A stretch of DNA of 40,520 bases from Clostridiales bacterium (GTDB taxonomy: Bacteria; Bacillota; Clostridia; Christensenellales; Aristaeellaceae): positions 1 through 40,520 of the forward strand of contig JAAYIN010000041.1 of NCBI GenBank assembly GCA_012523405.1, in the 5' to 3' direction. Of this stretch, positions 17,480 to 25,469 are shown piece by piece; positions within the stretch are counted from its first letter, which is position 1, and every line of letters begins with the position of its first letter. A program made the position numbers and the translations under genes. Below the pieces are notes generated by a model. That model was not told the DNA's origin, made no database searches, and saw nothing but the letters and a program-made list of their open reading frames with translations.

Positions 17480-18358
17480 TTACCCCTTGACTGCGCCGCC
17501 CGTGACGCCTTCCACATAATACTTTTGAATCTTGATGAACAAAAGCGTGATGGGGATTGCGACGATCACAGCCGCTGCACAGAACTGCGTGAAGTAATTG
17601 TGGATGTTCTCGCGTTCAATCATGCGATACAGACCCAGCGCAACGGTGAAGTTGTCGTAATTGTCCTTCATGATGATGCTGACGAAAATGAAGTCAACCC
17701 AAGGTGCAATAAACGTGGTGATCGCCGTGTAGATGACGATCGGGCGCGAGTTAGGCAATATGATGCGCCAAAAAACGTCGTTCTTGGTCGCGCCGTCAAT
17801 CAGCGCCGCCTCATCCAGCGATTTGGGAATCGTATCAAAGAAGCCCTTGGCGATATAGTATTGCAGCGCAGCGCCGCCCGAGTACACCATCACCAGTGCC
17901 GCGAGCTGCTGACTCAGCCCCAACGCCTTCAGTATATGGTAGATCGCGATCATGCTCATAAAGCCTGGGAACATGCCCAGCACCAAAATCACGTTGAGCA
18001 TGGCTTTTCTCATGCGGAAGCGAATCCGCGAGAAGGTGTACGCGACCATCAGCGACAGGAAGGTCGAAATGACGCAACTGAGCACTGCAACAACCAGCGT
18101 GTTCATGAACCAGCGCGGGAAGTTAAACAGCGTCGTGTCGGTAAAAAGCTTCGTGTAGTTCGCGAACGTGAAGCCCTTTGGAATTACATAACTGGTGTAC
18201 GCGCCCGCCTCTTCGCGAAGCGACGACATAATCAGCCACGCAATCGGGAGCAGCCAGACGATGGCAAGCACCGTCAAAATGATGTAAATCGCCGTGTTGG
18301 CAATGCGCGAGCGCGCCTTGATGCCGAGGCTCTTTTTCTGTGTGCCTGTTACGATCAT
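17480..18358 (-). CDS. malG: Maltodextrin ABC transporter permease MalG
   Basis: A 292-residue ABC sugar permease with six membrane segments and the EAA loop (LDEAALIDGATKNDVFWRI) that docks with the ATPase. The sequence is close to MalG/MalD types, ending YYVEGVTGGAVKG. Its ATG overlaps the malF TGA (ATGA). It imports maltodextrins together with MalF. No ATPase gene (MsmX/MalK) is in the operon; in Bacillota a shared MsmX-type ATPase often serves several such importers, so it is presumably encoded elsewhere. Confidence 0.92.
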   Translation of the reverse strand: MIVTGTQKKSLGIKARSRIANTAIYIILTVLAIVWLLPIAWLIMSSLREEAGAYTSYVIPKGFTFANYTKLFTDTTLFNFPRWFMNTLVVAVLSCVISTFLSLMVAYTFSRIRFRMRKAMLNVILVLGMFPGFMSMIAIYHILKALGLSQQLAALVMVYSGGAALQYYIAKGFFDTIPKSLDEAALIDGATKNDVFWRIILPNSRPIVIYTAITTFIAPWVDFIFVSIIMKDNYDNFTVALGLYRMIERENIHNYFTQFCAAAVIVAIPITLLFIKIQKYYVEGVTGGAVKG

Positions 18359-19707
18359 TGGAACTCCTCCTCTCGCTTCACAGAACCGCTGCGATTGTAC
18401 ACAATCAGCGACAGCGTACCCGTGATGATAAAGATGAAAATACCCACGGTGGACGCGAGGTTATACGCCTGCTCGTCAACCGTAAGCTTATACAGCCACG
18501 TAACCAGCAGATCTGTTTTGCCCGCTTGATAATAGTCCAGTGACTTGGGGCCGCCCTGCGTGAGCAGGAAAATCACGTTGAAGTTATTGATATTCCCCAC
18601 AAACTGCGTGATCAAATACGGCGCCGTCACAAACAGCATATACGGCAGCGTGATCTTCGTGAACTGCTTGATCGGGCCCGCACCGTCAATCGCCGCCGAC
18701 TCGTACAGATCGCGCGGGATGTTCATCAAAATACCCGTCGTGATCAGCATGCTATACGGAATACCGACCCACATATTGATGATGATGACCACAATCCTCG
18801 CGTATGCTGCATTGTCAAGGAACGGAATCGCTTGATCGATCCAACCCCATTGGAGCAGCAACACATTCACCACGCCAGTCTTCGCCAGCATTTTGCTCAT
18901 GAGCATCAGCGACACGAACTGCGGGATCGCAATCGTAATAACGAAAATTGTGCGCCACATTTTCTTGAGACGGATGCCCTTTTTGTTGATCATCATCGCG
19001 AGGATCATGCCGAACAAGTAGTTCGTGAACGTCGCAAAAATCGCCCAAATGACCGTCCACCCAAGAATGCCCGTGAATGTCGTCGTTACCAGCGGGTTAC
19101 TGCCGAAAAATTCCGTGATATTGCTAAGTCCCACCCACTGGAAAAGCTTCGCAGGGGGTTGATGCATTTTGTCAAAGTTCGTAAACGCGATCAGAATCAT
19201 GAAGATGATCGGCAGCACCGTGAACACCGACAGCGAGATCATCGGCACACTCAGCAGCGTAATATGAAACCGCTCGTTTAGCAGCGTTTTCGCATCAACC
19301 AAAAAGTTGACCGGCTTCTTGCCGTCGTCTACGTCCCTTTGCACATTACCCGCCGAGCGGATATTTGCCAGCCAAATCACAGCCGTCGGCACCAAAATGA
19401 GCAAGCTCATCACGCCAAACAGCAAAATCAGCATGCTATTGTCCCCAGGCACATTGATCGGGAACTTCGAGCCTTCCACATACACCTTCTGCACCGTGAC
19501 CGTGCCCAGCGTACCCAGCTTACTCACATAATGCCATCCAAAAATAACATAATACAAAATCACTGCTACTTGGAACAGCAAATACAAAAGTCCTTTAATA
19601 ATCTGTCCGCGTGACAGGCAACCAAAGCCCATCACCAAATAAGACAGGCGCGTTTTCCAGTCGCCGTCCTTATAAATCGACCCGATATCCGAGAACACCT
19701 TTTTCAC
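18355..19707 (-). CDS. malF: Maltodextrin ABC transporter permease MalF
   Basis: A 450-residue permease, longer than typical six-helix sugar permeases because of an N-terminal region with extra membrane segments and an extracytoplasmic loop (about 1-150), as in MalF/MalC. The permease core follows, with the EAA loop YESAAIDGAGPIKQFTKI. The start is GTG with GGAGG 7 bases upstream. It is separated from malE by a 438-base hairpin-rich gap, so its expression relative to malE is probably lowered by attenuation or mRNA processing. Confidence 0.9.
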   Translation of the reverse strand: MKKVFSDIGSIYKDGDWKTRLSYLVMGFGCLSRGQIIKGLLYLLFQVAVILYYVIFGWHYVSKLGTLGTVTVQKVYVEGSKFPINVPGDNSMLILLFGVMSLLILVPTAVIWLANIRSAGNVQRDVDDGKKPVNFLVDAKTLLNERFHITLLSVPMISLSVFTVLPIIFMILIAFTNFDKMHQPPAKLFQWVGLSNITEFFGSNPLVTTTFTGILGWTVIWAIFATFTNYLFGMILAMMINKKGIRLKKMWRTIFVITIAIPQFVSLMLMSKMLAKTGVVNVLLLQWGWIDQAIPFLDNAAYARIVVIIINMWVGIPYSMLITTGILMNIPRDLYESAAIDGAGPIKQFTKITLPYMLFVTAPYLITQFVGNINNFNVIFLLTQGGPKSLDYYQAGKTDLLVTWLYKLTVDEQAYNLASTVGIFIFIITGTLSLIVYNRSGSVKREEEFQ

Positions 19708-20145
19708 GACTACACCTCCAGATCGCTTCGCTCCGTCAAAAAAGCTCGCTCACGCGATCTTTTCCGCCGAGGGCTTCGCCCAACAAATCGCACTCCGCCC
19801 CTGTTCGCTTCGCTCGCGGTCGGGGCTACGCGCAGGGAATCCATGCTACGCATGGTCTTGAAACCACCGAAGCTTCGCTTGCTTATTGTCGCTGGTTTCG
19901 GATTGTTGATCAGAGGGGTGCGCCCCTCCGATACCACCTTTGGGTTTTCGCGACTACAGCGGAAGTTGTCGCCCTGAACCCATTTTTGTTATCTAATCTA
20001 ATTATGCCACCCAGCCTGCCCGTGCATAGCACGGACATTACGGGTCAAGGGTCGGGACCCTTGCGGGGATGCAGGGGGCTCTGCCCCATGCAAAGGGCTG
20101 CCGCCTTTGATAGTGCGGCAGCCCGAAAGTATTAGGTGCGTTTGC
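19708..20145 (-). repeat. Hairpin-rich malE-malF intergenic region
   Basis: A 438-base gap inside the mal operon that holds no credible gene but many inverted repeats. Examples are GGGCTGCCGC/GCGGCAGCCC (20095-20124), GGGGC/GCCCC (20075-20087), AAGGGTC/GACCCTT (20047-20062), CCGTGC/GCACGG (20020-20034), GAGGGG/CCCCTC (19913-19928), and CCATGC/GCATGG (19841-19855). Short palindromes built around CTTCGC recur near 19733, 19771, 19807 and 19871. The array resembles, in position and likely effect, the REP hairpins between malE and malF of enterobacteria, but the sequences differ. It may stabilise malE mRNA and reduce malFG expression. Confidence 0.75.
20095..20124 (-). terminator. Attenuator-like stem-loop after malE
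   Basis: Perfect 10-bp GC-rich stem with a 10-base loop, 21 bases after the malE stop. On the transcribed strand it is followed only by TTTGC, so it is likely a partial terminator or an RNA 3'-end protector inside the operon. Confidence 0.6.
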
Positions 20146-21330
20146 TTATTTTGCGGTGATCTGAGCAACCATTGCGTCTAGGGCTGCTTGTAGGTCGCCG
20201 GCTTCTTTGTTTTCGAGAGCTAGACCGAAAGCTTCGGCGGGGGTCCAGTATGTGTTGTTGTTGACATACTGCTGGGAGATGGAGTAGGGAGCCTGTGCTG
20301 CAAGAGCGGATAGAGCGATGTCAGCTTTGACTGCATCGGAGTTAGCTGCGTTAATGTTAGAAGGGCCAAGCTGGCGAACTTCAAAGCGCTTGATCTGATT
20401 CTCTTCGTTGGTGAGGAAATCAGCGAGCATCTGTGCATCTTCAGGGAACTGGGTGTAAGCGTTAACGCCCATCATTTTGAAGCCAGCGAAGGAGCCCATC
20501 TGCTTTAGTTCTCCGCCGCAAAGGAATGCGGGAAGCTTGCAAGCTGCATAGTTGTCGCCAAGCTTCTCTTGGATGATGCCAGCGTTCCATGTGCCGCTGA
20601 CGCCAGCTGCTACGTTGTCGCCCATGCCGCCGGTGAGAACTGCGTCATCTCCGGTGATAAATGCGTTGTGCTCAACGATTGCTCTGATGCCTTCTGCTGC
20701 TGCAAGGCCATTTGGGCCGTTGAAGTCGCAGTTCTGGGTTGCGTCGTCATTGAGGGTCAAGGTGCAGCCTGCGCCAAAGAAGAAAGCAGGGATGTACCAG
20801 CCGTTGGAAACGTCCATGAAGACTTTCTTGCCTGCTTCATCTGCTACGTTCATCATCTGGTTGAAGGACTGAACATCTTCCTCTGTGAAGATGGACTTGT
20901 CATAATACATGAAATAGCCGTTATCAGCGGTCATAGGATAAGCATAAACGACGCCATCAACGGTTGCTGCTGCAACTGCGCCTTCGCCGTTTGCTGCCTG
21001 CAAACCGTCAAGGTTTACGATGACTTCGTAGAGGGACTCGGTTGCGACGAACTCTAGGAGTTGATCATCGGGGAATGCGAATACGTCTGCTGCTGCGCTG
21101 GGATCTTCCAGGAAGCGAGCTTTTGCATCGGGTTCGCCAACTACGCCAAAGGAGATGTCATAGGTCTTGTCGGGGTTTGCAGCTTTGAATGCATCGACCA
21201 TTTCGCCGAGCATTACTTGATCTTCCTGTGAGCCCCATACCTTTAGTGTAACCGTGCCTTCTGCCATTGCGCCAGCGCAAACGGTCAAAAGCATACAGAT
21301 TGCCATGATCATAGAGAGTAATTTCTTCAT
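20146..21330 (-). CDS. malE: Maltodextrin ABC transporter substrate-binding protein MalE
   Basis: A 394-residue solute-binding protein with a signal peptide (MKKLLSMIMAICMLL..., likely cleavage after AMA). The mature part has the MalE-type opening VTLKVWGSQEDQ and the FMYYDKSIFT and WYIPAFFFGAGC segments of maltodextrin binders. The frame opens at a TTG at 21348, but GAAGGAGG lies 8 bases before ATG 21330, which is the start. A Cys (C18) occurs in the signal region without a good lipobox. It is the first gene of the operon, behind a strong promoter with a LacI-type operator. Confidence 0.9.
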   Translation of the reverse strand: MKKLLSMIMAICMLLTVCAGAMAEGTVTLKVWGSQEDQVMLGEMVDAFKAANPDKTYDISFGVVGEPDAKARFLEDPSAAADVFAFPDDQLLEFVATESLYEVIVNLDGLQAANGEGAVAAATVDGVVYAYPMTADNGYFMYYDKSIFTEEDVQSFNQMMNVADEAGKKVFMDVSNGWYIPAFFFGAGCTLTLNDDATQNCDFNGPNGLAAAEGIRAIVEHNAFITGDDAVLTGGMGDNVAAGVSGTWNAGIIQEKLGDNYAACKLPAFLCGGELKQMGSFAGFKMMGVNAYTQFPEDAQMLADFLTNEENQIKRFEVRQLGPSNINAANSDAVKADIALSALAAQAPYSISQQYVNNNTYWTPAEAFGLALENKEAGDLQAALDAMVAQITAK

Positions 21331-21414
21331 AGTGTTATCCTCCTTCAATTTTCACACGCCACAACATGCAGTGTGTGTCTTCCACTGTTCACATCCAAGA
21401 ATAATATCCTTGTG

Positions 21415-21424
21415 CAAACGTTTG
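21415..21424 (-). promoter_or_regulatory. LacI/CcpA-type operator at the malE promoter
   Basis: The perfect palindrome CAAACGTTTG with the central CG typical of LacI-family operators lies just downstream of the -10 box, over the expected start point. The wider sequence TGCAAACGTTTGTC also differs from a cre (CcpA) site by about one position. Binding here would block transcription of the mal operon. Confidence 0.7.
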
Positions 21425-21429
21425 TCTAA

Positions 21430-21458
21430 AAGATAACACAGATTCCAATACTTGTCAA
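21430..21458 (-). promoter_or_regulatory. malE operon promoter
   Basis: On the minus strand, TTGACA (21458-21453) and TATCTT (21435-21430) are separated by 17 bp: a consensus -35 and a good -10, about 100 bases ahead of malE. The remaining intergenic bases up to 21565 show nothing further. Confidence 0.8.
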
Positions 21459-21565
21459 GTTGTATACGAATACTTTTCTTCATTTGTGCAATCTGTATTT
21501 TTAGCTTTTAATAGAATTGTATCATGTGCTCGCTTAAAACACATCAACGCCTCAAGATAGGCGAT

Positions 21566-21606
21566 AAAAACACCGTCTAAACAGCACTCTGATCAGACGG
21601 TGTTTA
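21566..21606 (-). terminator. Terminator of the MBOAT-SGNH operon
   Basis: Stem AACACCGTCT / AGACGGTGTT with a 16-base interior, followed on the minus strand by a T-run, immediately after the SGNH gene stop. Confidence 0.75.
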
Positions 21607-21608
21607 TC

Positions 21609-22931
21609 TTATAATATGCAAGTATTCTTAACCATGAATGGCAAGGTCAGTGCATATGTTTCTTGTTGATCCAGCAAATGAAGCGGGCACATGGTCACAT
21701 ATAAGCTATCCGCTTCTTGAGGATTTAGCTCGATTTCAACGGAGTTATTTGTCGACCAATCGCTAACCAGCATCTCTTTCCCATCTTTCCCAAGCATAAA
21801 TCTGTACTGAACATCCTCCCCATATGCATTCATCGTATATCGATACATAGACTCGGTGCATACATCTATTTGTTCACTTTGGTATGCGAACGCAGCAGCA
21901 TAGTCCGGTTTGATATCCATGATTTTTCCAGCCCATGCGGAAAAGAACGCTGTGAACTTTGCTGCTCCTTGCCTGCTTAAATGACCTGTATCGTAAAAAT
22001 CCTCAATTTCAAATCCCATATCGCCTATGTTCTGCCTAAAGTCATAGACTTGTGTTACAAAACTGCAGTTTTCCTTTGCGATTTGCGCCACATCATTTAA
22101 CCGCTGTATATCATCTTGGCTGATGCTCGTTGTTGGCGCCTTTACAAACCAAAGCTCCACCTCATATTGATTTGCCAATTCAAAAAGACGATGTAGTTCA
22201 TTCAGCGGCTTCTCTTCTAATGATTTACGCTCATCGCTCTTTGAAAATTCTATTGCTTCCGCTTGAAGCATCTGTGCATCAAAATTGCCCATCGCATGCC
22301 AGTTCATGAAGCTATACCCTAGCACATCATTACCTTCATAGCGATTGAGGGGCTTCTTGTCTGTGGACCATCTAGACCACATTAAATCAGATCTCAGAAG
22401 TTGTGTTACGCCTTGAGGTATATTTTCAAAACCTATTTCATGCCATGCTGCGCGCGCGCGATTGATTATTTTAGGCATCCCGTTGATATTTCCTAGTGCG
22501 GAACCTTTATGGTATTGAGGCATGGCATCAAAATCAAAATAAAAGGTATTGAGCTCAACCACAACAACGTTGGGTTTTCCCCTTGTTAGCGCAGCTGCTA
22601 GGCTATCCACCATTCCTGCTGCATTCTGTCCGGATGCGCCAAGCACAGCCGAGTCCACACCTAATGCCCCATTGATTATATCTGGGACGAAGGAGCAAAA
22701 CGCATGAGAATTCCCCATGATAAGCATCTCGGGTACATCTCCATCGGAACGGATTCTGTTCCAAGTGGTGGAGAAAAGTGAATCAGAATAGAAAAGCTGT
22801 TCGACGCCTGCAAACACCAAGCAAAACACCAGCACAAAGCATAGCATTCCAATGATATTTTTAGCCGTAAAATTCTTGTGTACCGTCTCCTCACCGCTTG
22901 GCGCAAGAGCTTTCTTCAGCCATTTTAACAA
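21609..22931 (-). CDS. SGNH-hydrolase-like membrane-anchored acylation partner
   Basis: A 440-residue protein with one N-terminal membrane helix (about 27-47) and an extracytoplasmic domain. The segment LIMGNSHAF (71-79) fits an SGNH/GDSL nucleophile block with S75, and DTGH (314-317) supplies the Asp and His of the catalytic triad. Such proteins (AlgJ/AlgX- or DltD-like) accept an acyl group from an MBOAT partner and pass it to a polysaccharide or other surface polymer. The MBOAT gene is 18 bases upstream. The start is TTG within a purine-rich GGAGAGAGG context. Substrate is unknown; the pairing makes O-acylation of an exported glycan the best guess. Confidence 0.75.
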   Translation of the reverse strand: MLKWLKKALAPSGEETVHKNFTAKNIIGMLCFVLVFCLVFAGVEQLFYSDSLFSTTWNRIRSDGDVPEMLIMGNSHAFCSFVPDIINGALGVDSAVLGASGQNAAGMVDSLAAALTRGKPNVVVVELNTFYFDFDAMPQYHKGSALGNINGMPKIINRARAAWHEIGFENIPQGVTQLLRSDLMWSRWSTDKKPLNRYEGNDVLGYSFMNWHAMGNFDAQMLQAEAIEFSKSDERKSLEEKPLNELHRLFELANQYEVELWFVKAPTTSISQDDIQRLNDVAQIAKENCSFVTQVYDFRQNIGDMGFEIEDFYDTGHLSRQGAAKFTAFFSAWAGKIMDIKPDYAAAFAYQSEQIDVCTESMYRYTMNAYGEDVQYRFMLGKDGKEMLVSDWSTNNSVEIELNPQEADSLYVTMCPLHLLDQQETYALTLPFMVKNTCIL

Positions 22932-22949
22932 CAGGCCTCTCTCCTTTCA

Positions 22950-24416
22950 TCAGAACTGGAAGTAAATAAAGCTTGGTGATTCATTGTACTTACCAAATAG
23001 AATCAGCACAAACATCAAAGCCAAATATACGCTCCATCTAAGAGGCAGTGAGCTCGTGATTAGTTTTGCATAGAGATCATGCTTTTGGCTGATCCATTCA
23101 ATCACAAGCAAACTCAGCACAAGAATAGCCATAAGCAAGCATTCGCGGCCATTTACTAGGTGAATCAATTGCAAGAGCGAGTCAAATTCCCAAGTCGAAA
23201 TGAGCCTGGAAAATATCAGCTGTAGCTGGGTAAAGTTATCAGCGCGGAACAAAAGCCATGCAAAACAAGTGAGTACAAAAGTGCAAAACATCGCCATCAC
23301 CTGTCTTAGACGACCATCTGGGTTCATGCCTACCGCTTGTATGAGGTGATCGCGCCTTGATTTGGTCACCCGTCCAACGATTTGATATAGGCCATTGAGA
23401 CCGCCCCACGCCACAAACGTCCATTCTGCGCCATGCCATAATCCACTGACAAGAAACACGATCATCGTGTTAAGTGCCCAGCGCAGCATTGACCTGCGAC
23501 TTCCCCCCAATGGAAAGTAAAGATAATCCCTGAACCACGATGATAAGGAGATATGCCATCTACGCCAGAATTCTGCAATTGAGGTTGAAAAATAAGGACG
23601 ATCAAAGTTTTGCATCAGGCGGAAGCCGAGTAGTCCCGCACTTCCTATTGCAATATCAGAATATCCTGAAAAATCACAGTAAATCTGAAACGCAAAGCAA
23701 ACGACCGCAACAATATAAGCAGGCGCTCCATATTGCTCAGCATTTGAAAACACAATATCGACCAATACCGCCAGTCGATCTGCGATTAATACCTTCTTAA
23801 TCAGTCCAACTAATATCTTAATTGCACCTGCACGCATTACGTCAAAATTAGGGCGGTGAATCTCATCAAACTGATAAAGTAGATTACTTGAGCGTTCGAT
23901 TGGTCCGGCTACAAGCTGAGGGAAAAACGACACAAACAGCGCATACTTACCGAAATGTCTTGTTGCTTTTACATCACCCCTATATACATCAATCGTATAC
24001 CCAAGTGCTTGAAAAATATAGAACGATATGCCCACAGGCAGCAACACACTCGTGCGTTGTACTTGCAGCGGTATGGCAAGCCATGTAAATCCGTCATTTA
24101 ATGTGGCAGCAATCATATTCCAATATTTGAAGAAGAACAAAATCCCTAAATTGCATATAAGGCTTAACGCCACATAAATCTTTTTATGCTTTTTATATTT
24201 CTCACCTTTTCGGTTAGCCGAATCAATCAATAAAGACGCAGCAAATGTTATCACGGTTGAAAAAAGCAGCAATAGCGCATAGGTTGCATTCCAACACATA
24301 TAGAAGAAATAACTGCCTGCTAACAAAAGAACCCAGCGCATGCGGGTTGGCAAAGCATAATATCCAATTACCATAACAAATATAAATACAAAATAAGAAA
24401 ATGTTTGAAATGCCAA
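22950..24416 (-). CDS. MBOAT-family O-acyltransferase (AlgI/DltB-like)
   Basis: A 488-residue multi-spanning acyltransferase. The MBOAT signatures YCDFSGYSDIAIGSAGLLGF, FWRRWHISLSSWFRDYLYFP and LWHGAEWTFVAWG (invariant His in LWHG) are clear. It moves an acyl group, usually acetyl, from the cytoplasmic side to an extracellular acceptor through the SGNH partner. The frame opens at a TTG at 24449 with poorly placed GAGG. TTG at 24416 has AAGGAA 9 bases upstream and gives the typical (M)AFQTFSYFVFIF start, so I prefer it. It is the first gene of a two-gene unit with its own promoter. Confidence 0.92.
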   Translation of the reverse strand: MAFQTFSYFVFIFVMVIGYYALPTRMRWVLLLAGSYFFYMCWNATYALLLLFSTVITFAASLLIDSANRKGEKYKKHKKIYVALSLICNLGILFFFKYWNMIAATLNDGFTWLAIPLQVQRTSVLLPVGISFYIFQALGYTIDVYRGDVKATRHFGKYALFVSFFPQLVAGPIERSSNLLYQFDEIHRPNFDVMRAGAIKILVGLIKKVLIADRLAVLVDIVFSNAEQYGAPAYIVAVVCFAFQIYCDFSGYSDIAIGSAGLLGFRLMQNFDRPYFSTSIAEFWRRWHISLSSWFRDYLYFPLGGSRRSMLRWALNTMIVFLVSGLWHGAEWTFVAWGGLNGLYQIVGRVTKSRRDHLIQAVGMNPDGRLRQVMAMFCTFVLTCFAWLLFRADNFTQLQLIFSRLISTWEFDSLLQLIHLVNGRECLLMAILVLSLLVIEWISQKHDLYAKLITSSLPLRWSVYLALMFVLILFGKYNESPSFIYFQF

Positions 24417-24480
24417 ATTGCACCATTCCTTGTAACTTAGATTGAGCAAACCTCATCAACATTTGTGGAAAACATAGCCT

Positions 24481-24509
24481 AGTATAGCAAATATCATCAT
24501 GTCCAGCAA
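24481..24509 (-). promoter_or_regulatory. Promoter of the MBOAT-SGNH operon
   Basis: On the minus strand, TTGCTG (24509-24504) and TATACT (24486-24481) are separated by 17 bp, between the licC-like terminator and the MBOAT start. Confidence 0.7.
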
Positions 24510-24525
24510 GTATATACCGCTTATA

Positions 24526-24568
24526 ACAAAAATCGGCTTGCAGCACGTATTCTCTGCAAGCCGATTCC
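24526..24568 (-). terminator. Terminator of the phosphonate/LicC-type operon
   Basis: Stem ATCGGCTTGCAG / CTGCAAGCCGAT (24532-24543 and 24554-24565), with TTTTT following on the minus strand, 14 bases after the nucleotidyltransferase stop. Confidence 0.85.
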
Positions 24569-24581
24569 TATCGCAGCATCA

Positions 24582-25469
24582 TTATTTGACTGCATAGGTT
24601 TGATCAATTTCCTTGAGTTCGCTAAATGTGTCAATTTCGATAATGTCCTCAAATGTGCACGGGCGAACTGCAATATCATAATGATCCAAATGATATTCCA
24701 GCGGCACTTGATCCCAGTACCGTTCCCTCCCGCCCGGTGCTTGATAAACATCAGCAAGGTCATCCACCAGCTTTAGACCATCCGCTTCGGTCCAATAGGA
24801 GATACCAAACATATGATAACAGTCTGTACCGCCAATAGCTACTTTCGTGATGCGCTTATTATCGGTATACAAACACCAATCATCCGTCTTTTCCACAGGC
24901 ACACCAAGGTAATTGGACGAATACTGGTAGGGCGTAATCAGCGCCTTATTGTATAGTACCAGATCTGCTTCCAAAACATATGCATTCTTGATGAATTCCC
25001 TTGCTATATACGCGGATGATATATTGTTGGCTTCATTAAAAGCATCATTTTGAACGAATTTCAGCATGGGGTACTTGTAGAGAAGCTGATCAAACTGTTC
25101 ACCCAAATAGCCTCTCACAATGATAATATCGTCAATACCCGCTTCTAGCAACGCATCAATAGTAGAGTCGATGATTCGTTGTCCCTTTACCCTGATAAGT
25201 GGTTTGGGCGTGTTCAGCGTTATGGGCAGCATACGCGATCCAAAACCCGCTGCAATGATCACTGCACGCTTGACGCGGAATTGCTCAAGCAATTCTTCTC
25301 CTTGCTGTGTCAGCATGCCGCCATAGATATATTCCATCGATGTCAGCAACGTCAGCTGCTTGTTCGTATTGCCCACAGATAGATCCACAGCCTTCGCAAT
25401 GCTTCGCTGGGTTTCATTGGGATGATCTTTTAGGTAATATAAAATATCAAACTGCTTCTTGGAAATCAT
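24582..25469 (-). CDS. LicC/PntC-like cytidylyltransferase with N-terminal winged helix
   Basis: A 295-residue two-domain protein. Residues 1-65 form a winged-helix DNA-binding-type domain (FDILYYLKDHPNETQRSIA, then SVGNTNKQLTLL). From 68 a nucleotidyltransferase domain begins, with AAGFGSRM (73-80), NTPKP (K89) and the metal-site segment VLEADLV. This is the LicC-type pattern of enzymes that join CTP to phosphocholine, or of PntC enzymes that join CTP to 2-aminoethylphosphonate. The gene overlaps the transporter permease gene by 23 bases and is translationally coupled to it. No choline kinase or LicD is adjacent, which would fit a substrate imported ready to activate. Substrate choice and the role of the HTH are inference. 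Confidence 0.8.
   Translation of the reverse strand: MISKKQFDILYYLKDHPNETQRSIAKAVDLSVGNTNKQLTLLTSMEYIYGGMLTQQGEELLEQFRVKRAVIIAAGFGSRMLPITLNTPKPLIRVKGQRIIDSTIDALLEAGIDDIIIVRGYLGEQFDQLLYKYPMLKFVQNDAFNEANNISSAYIAREFIKNAYVLEADLVLYNKALITPYQYSSNYLGVPVEKTDDWCLYTDNKRITKVAIGGTDCYHMFGISYWTEADGLKLVDDLADVYQAPGGRERYWDQVPLEYHLDHYDIAVRPCTFEDIIEIDTFSELKEIDQTYAVK

Noticed and set aside
17525-18529. Long plus-strand open frame of 334 codons
   Set aside because: Antisense to malG and malF in a GC-rich stretch. The peptide is an Arg/His/Asp/Glu-rich low-complexity shadow without domain features, while the opposite strand encodes clear permeases.
19611-20135. Plus-strand open frame of 174 codons across the malE-malF gap
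   Set aside because: It overlaps the malF 5' end antisense, runs through many hairpins, has no ribosome binding site and no recognisable protein features.
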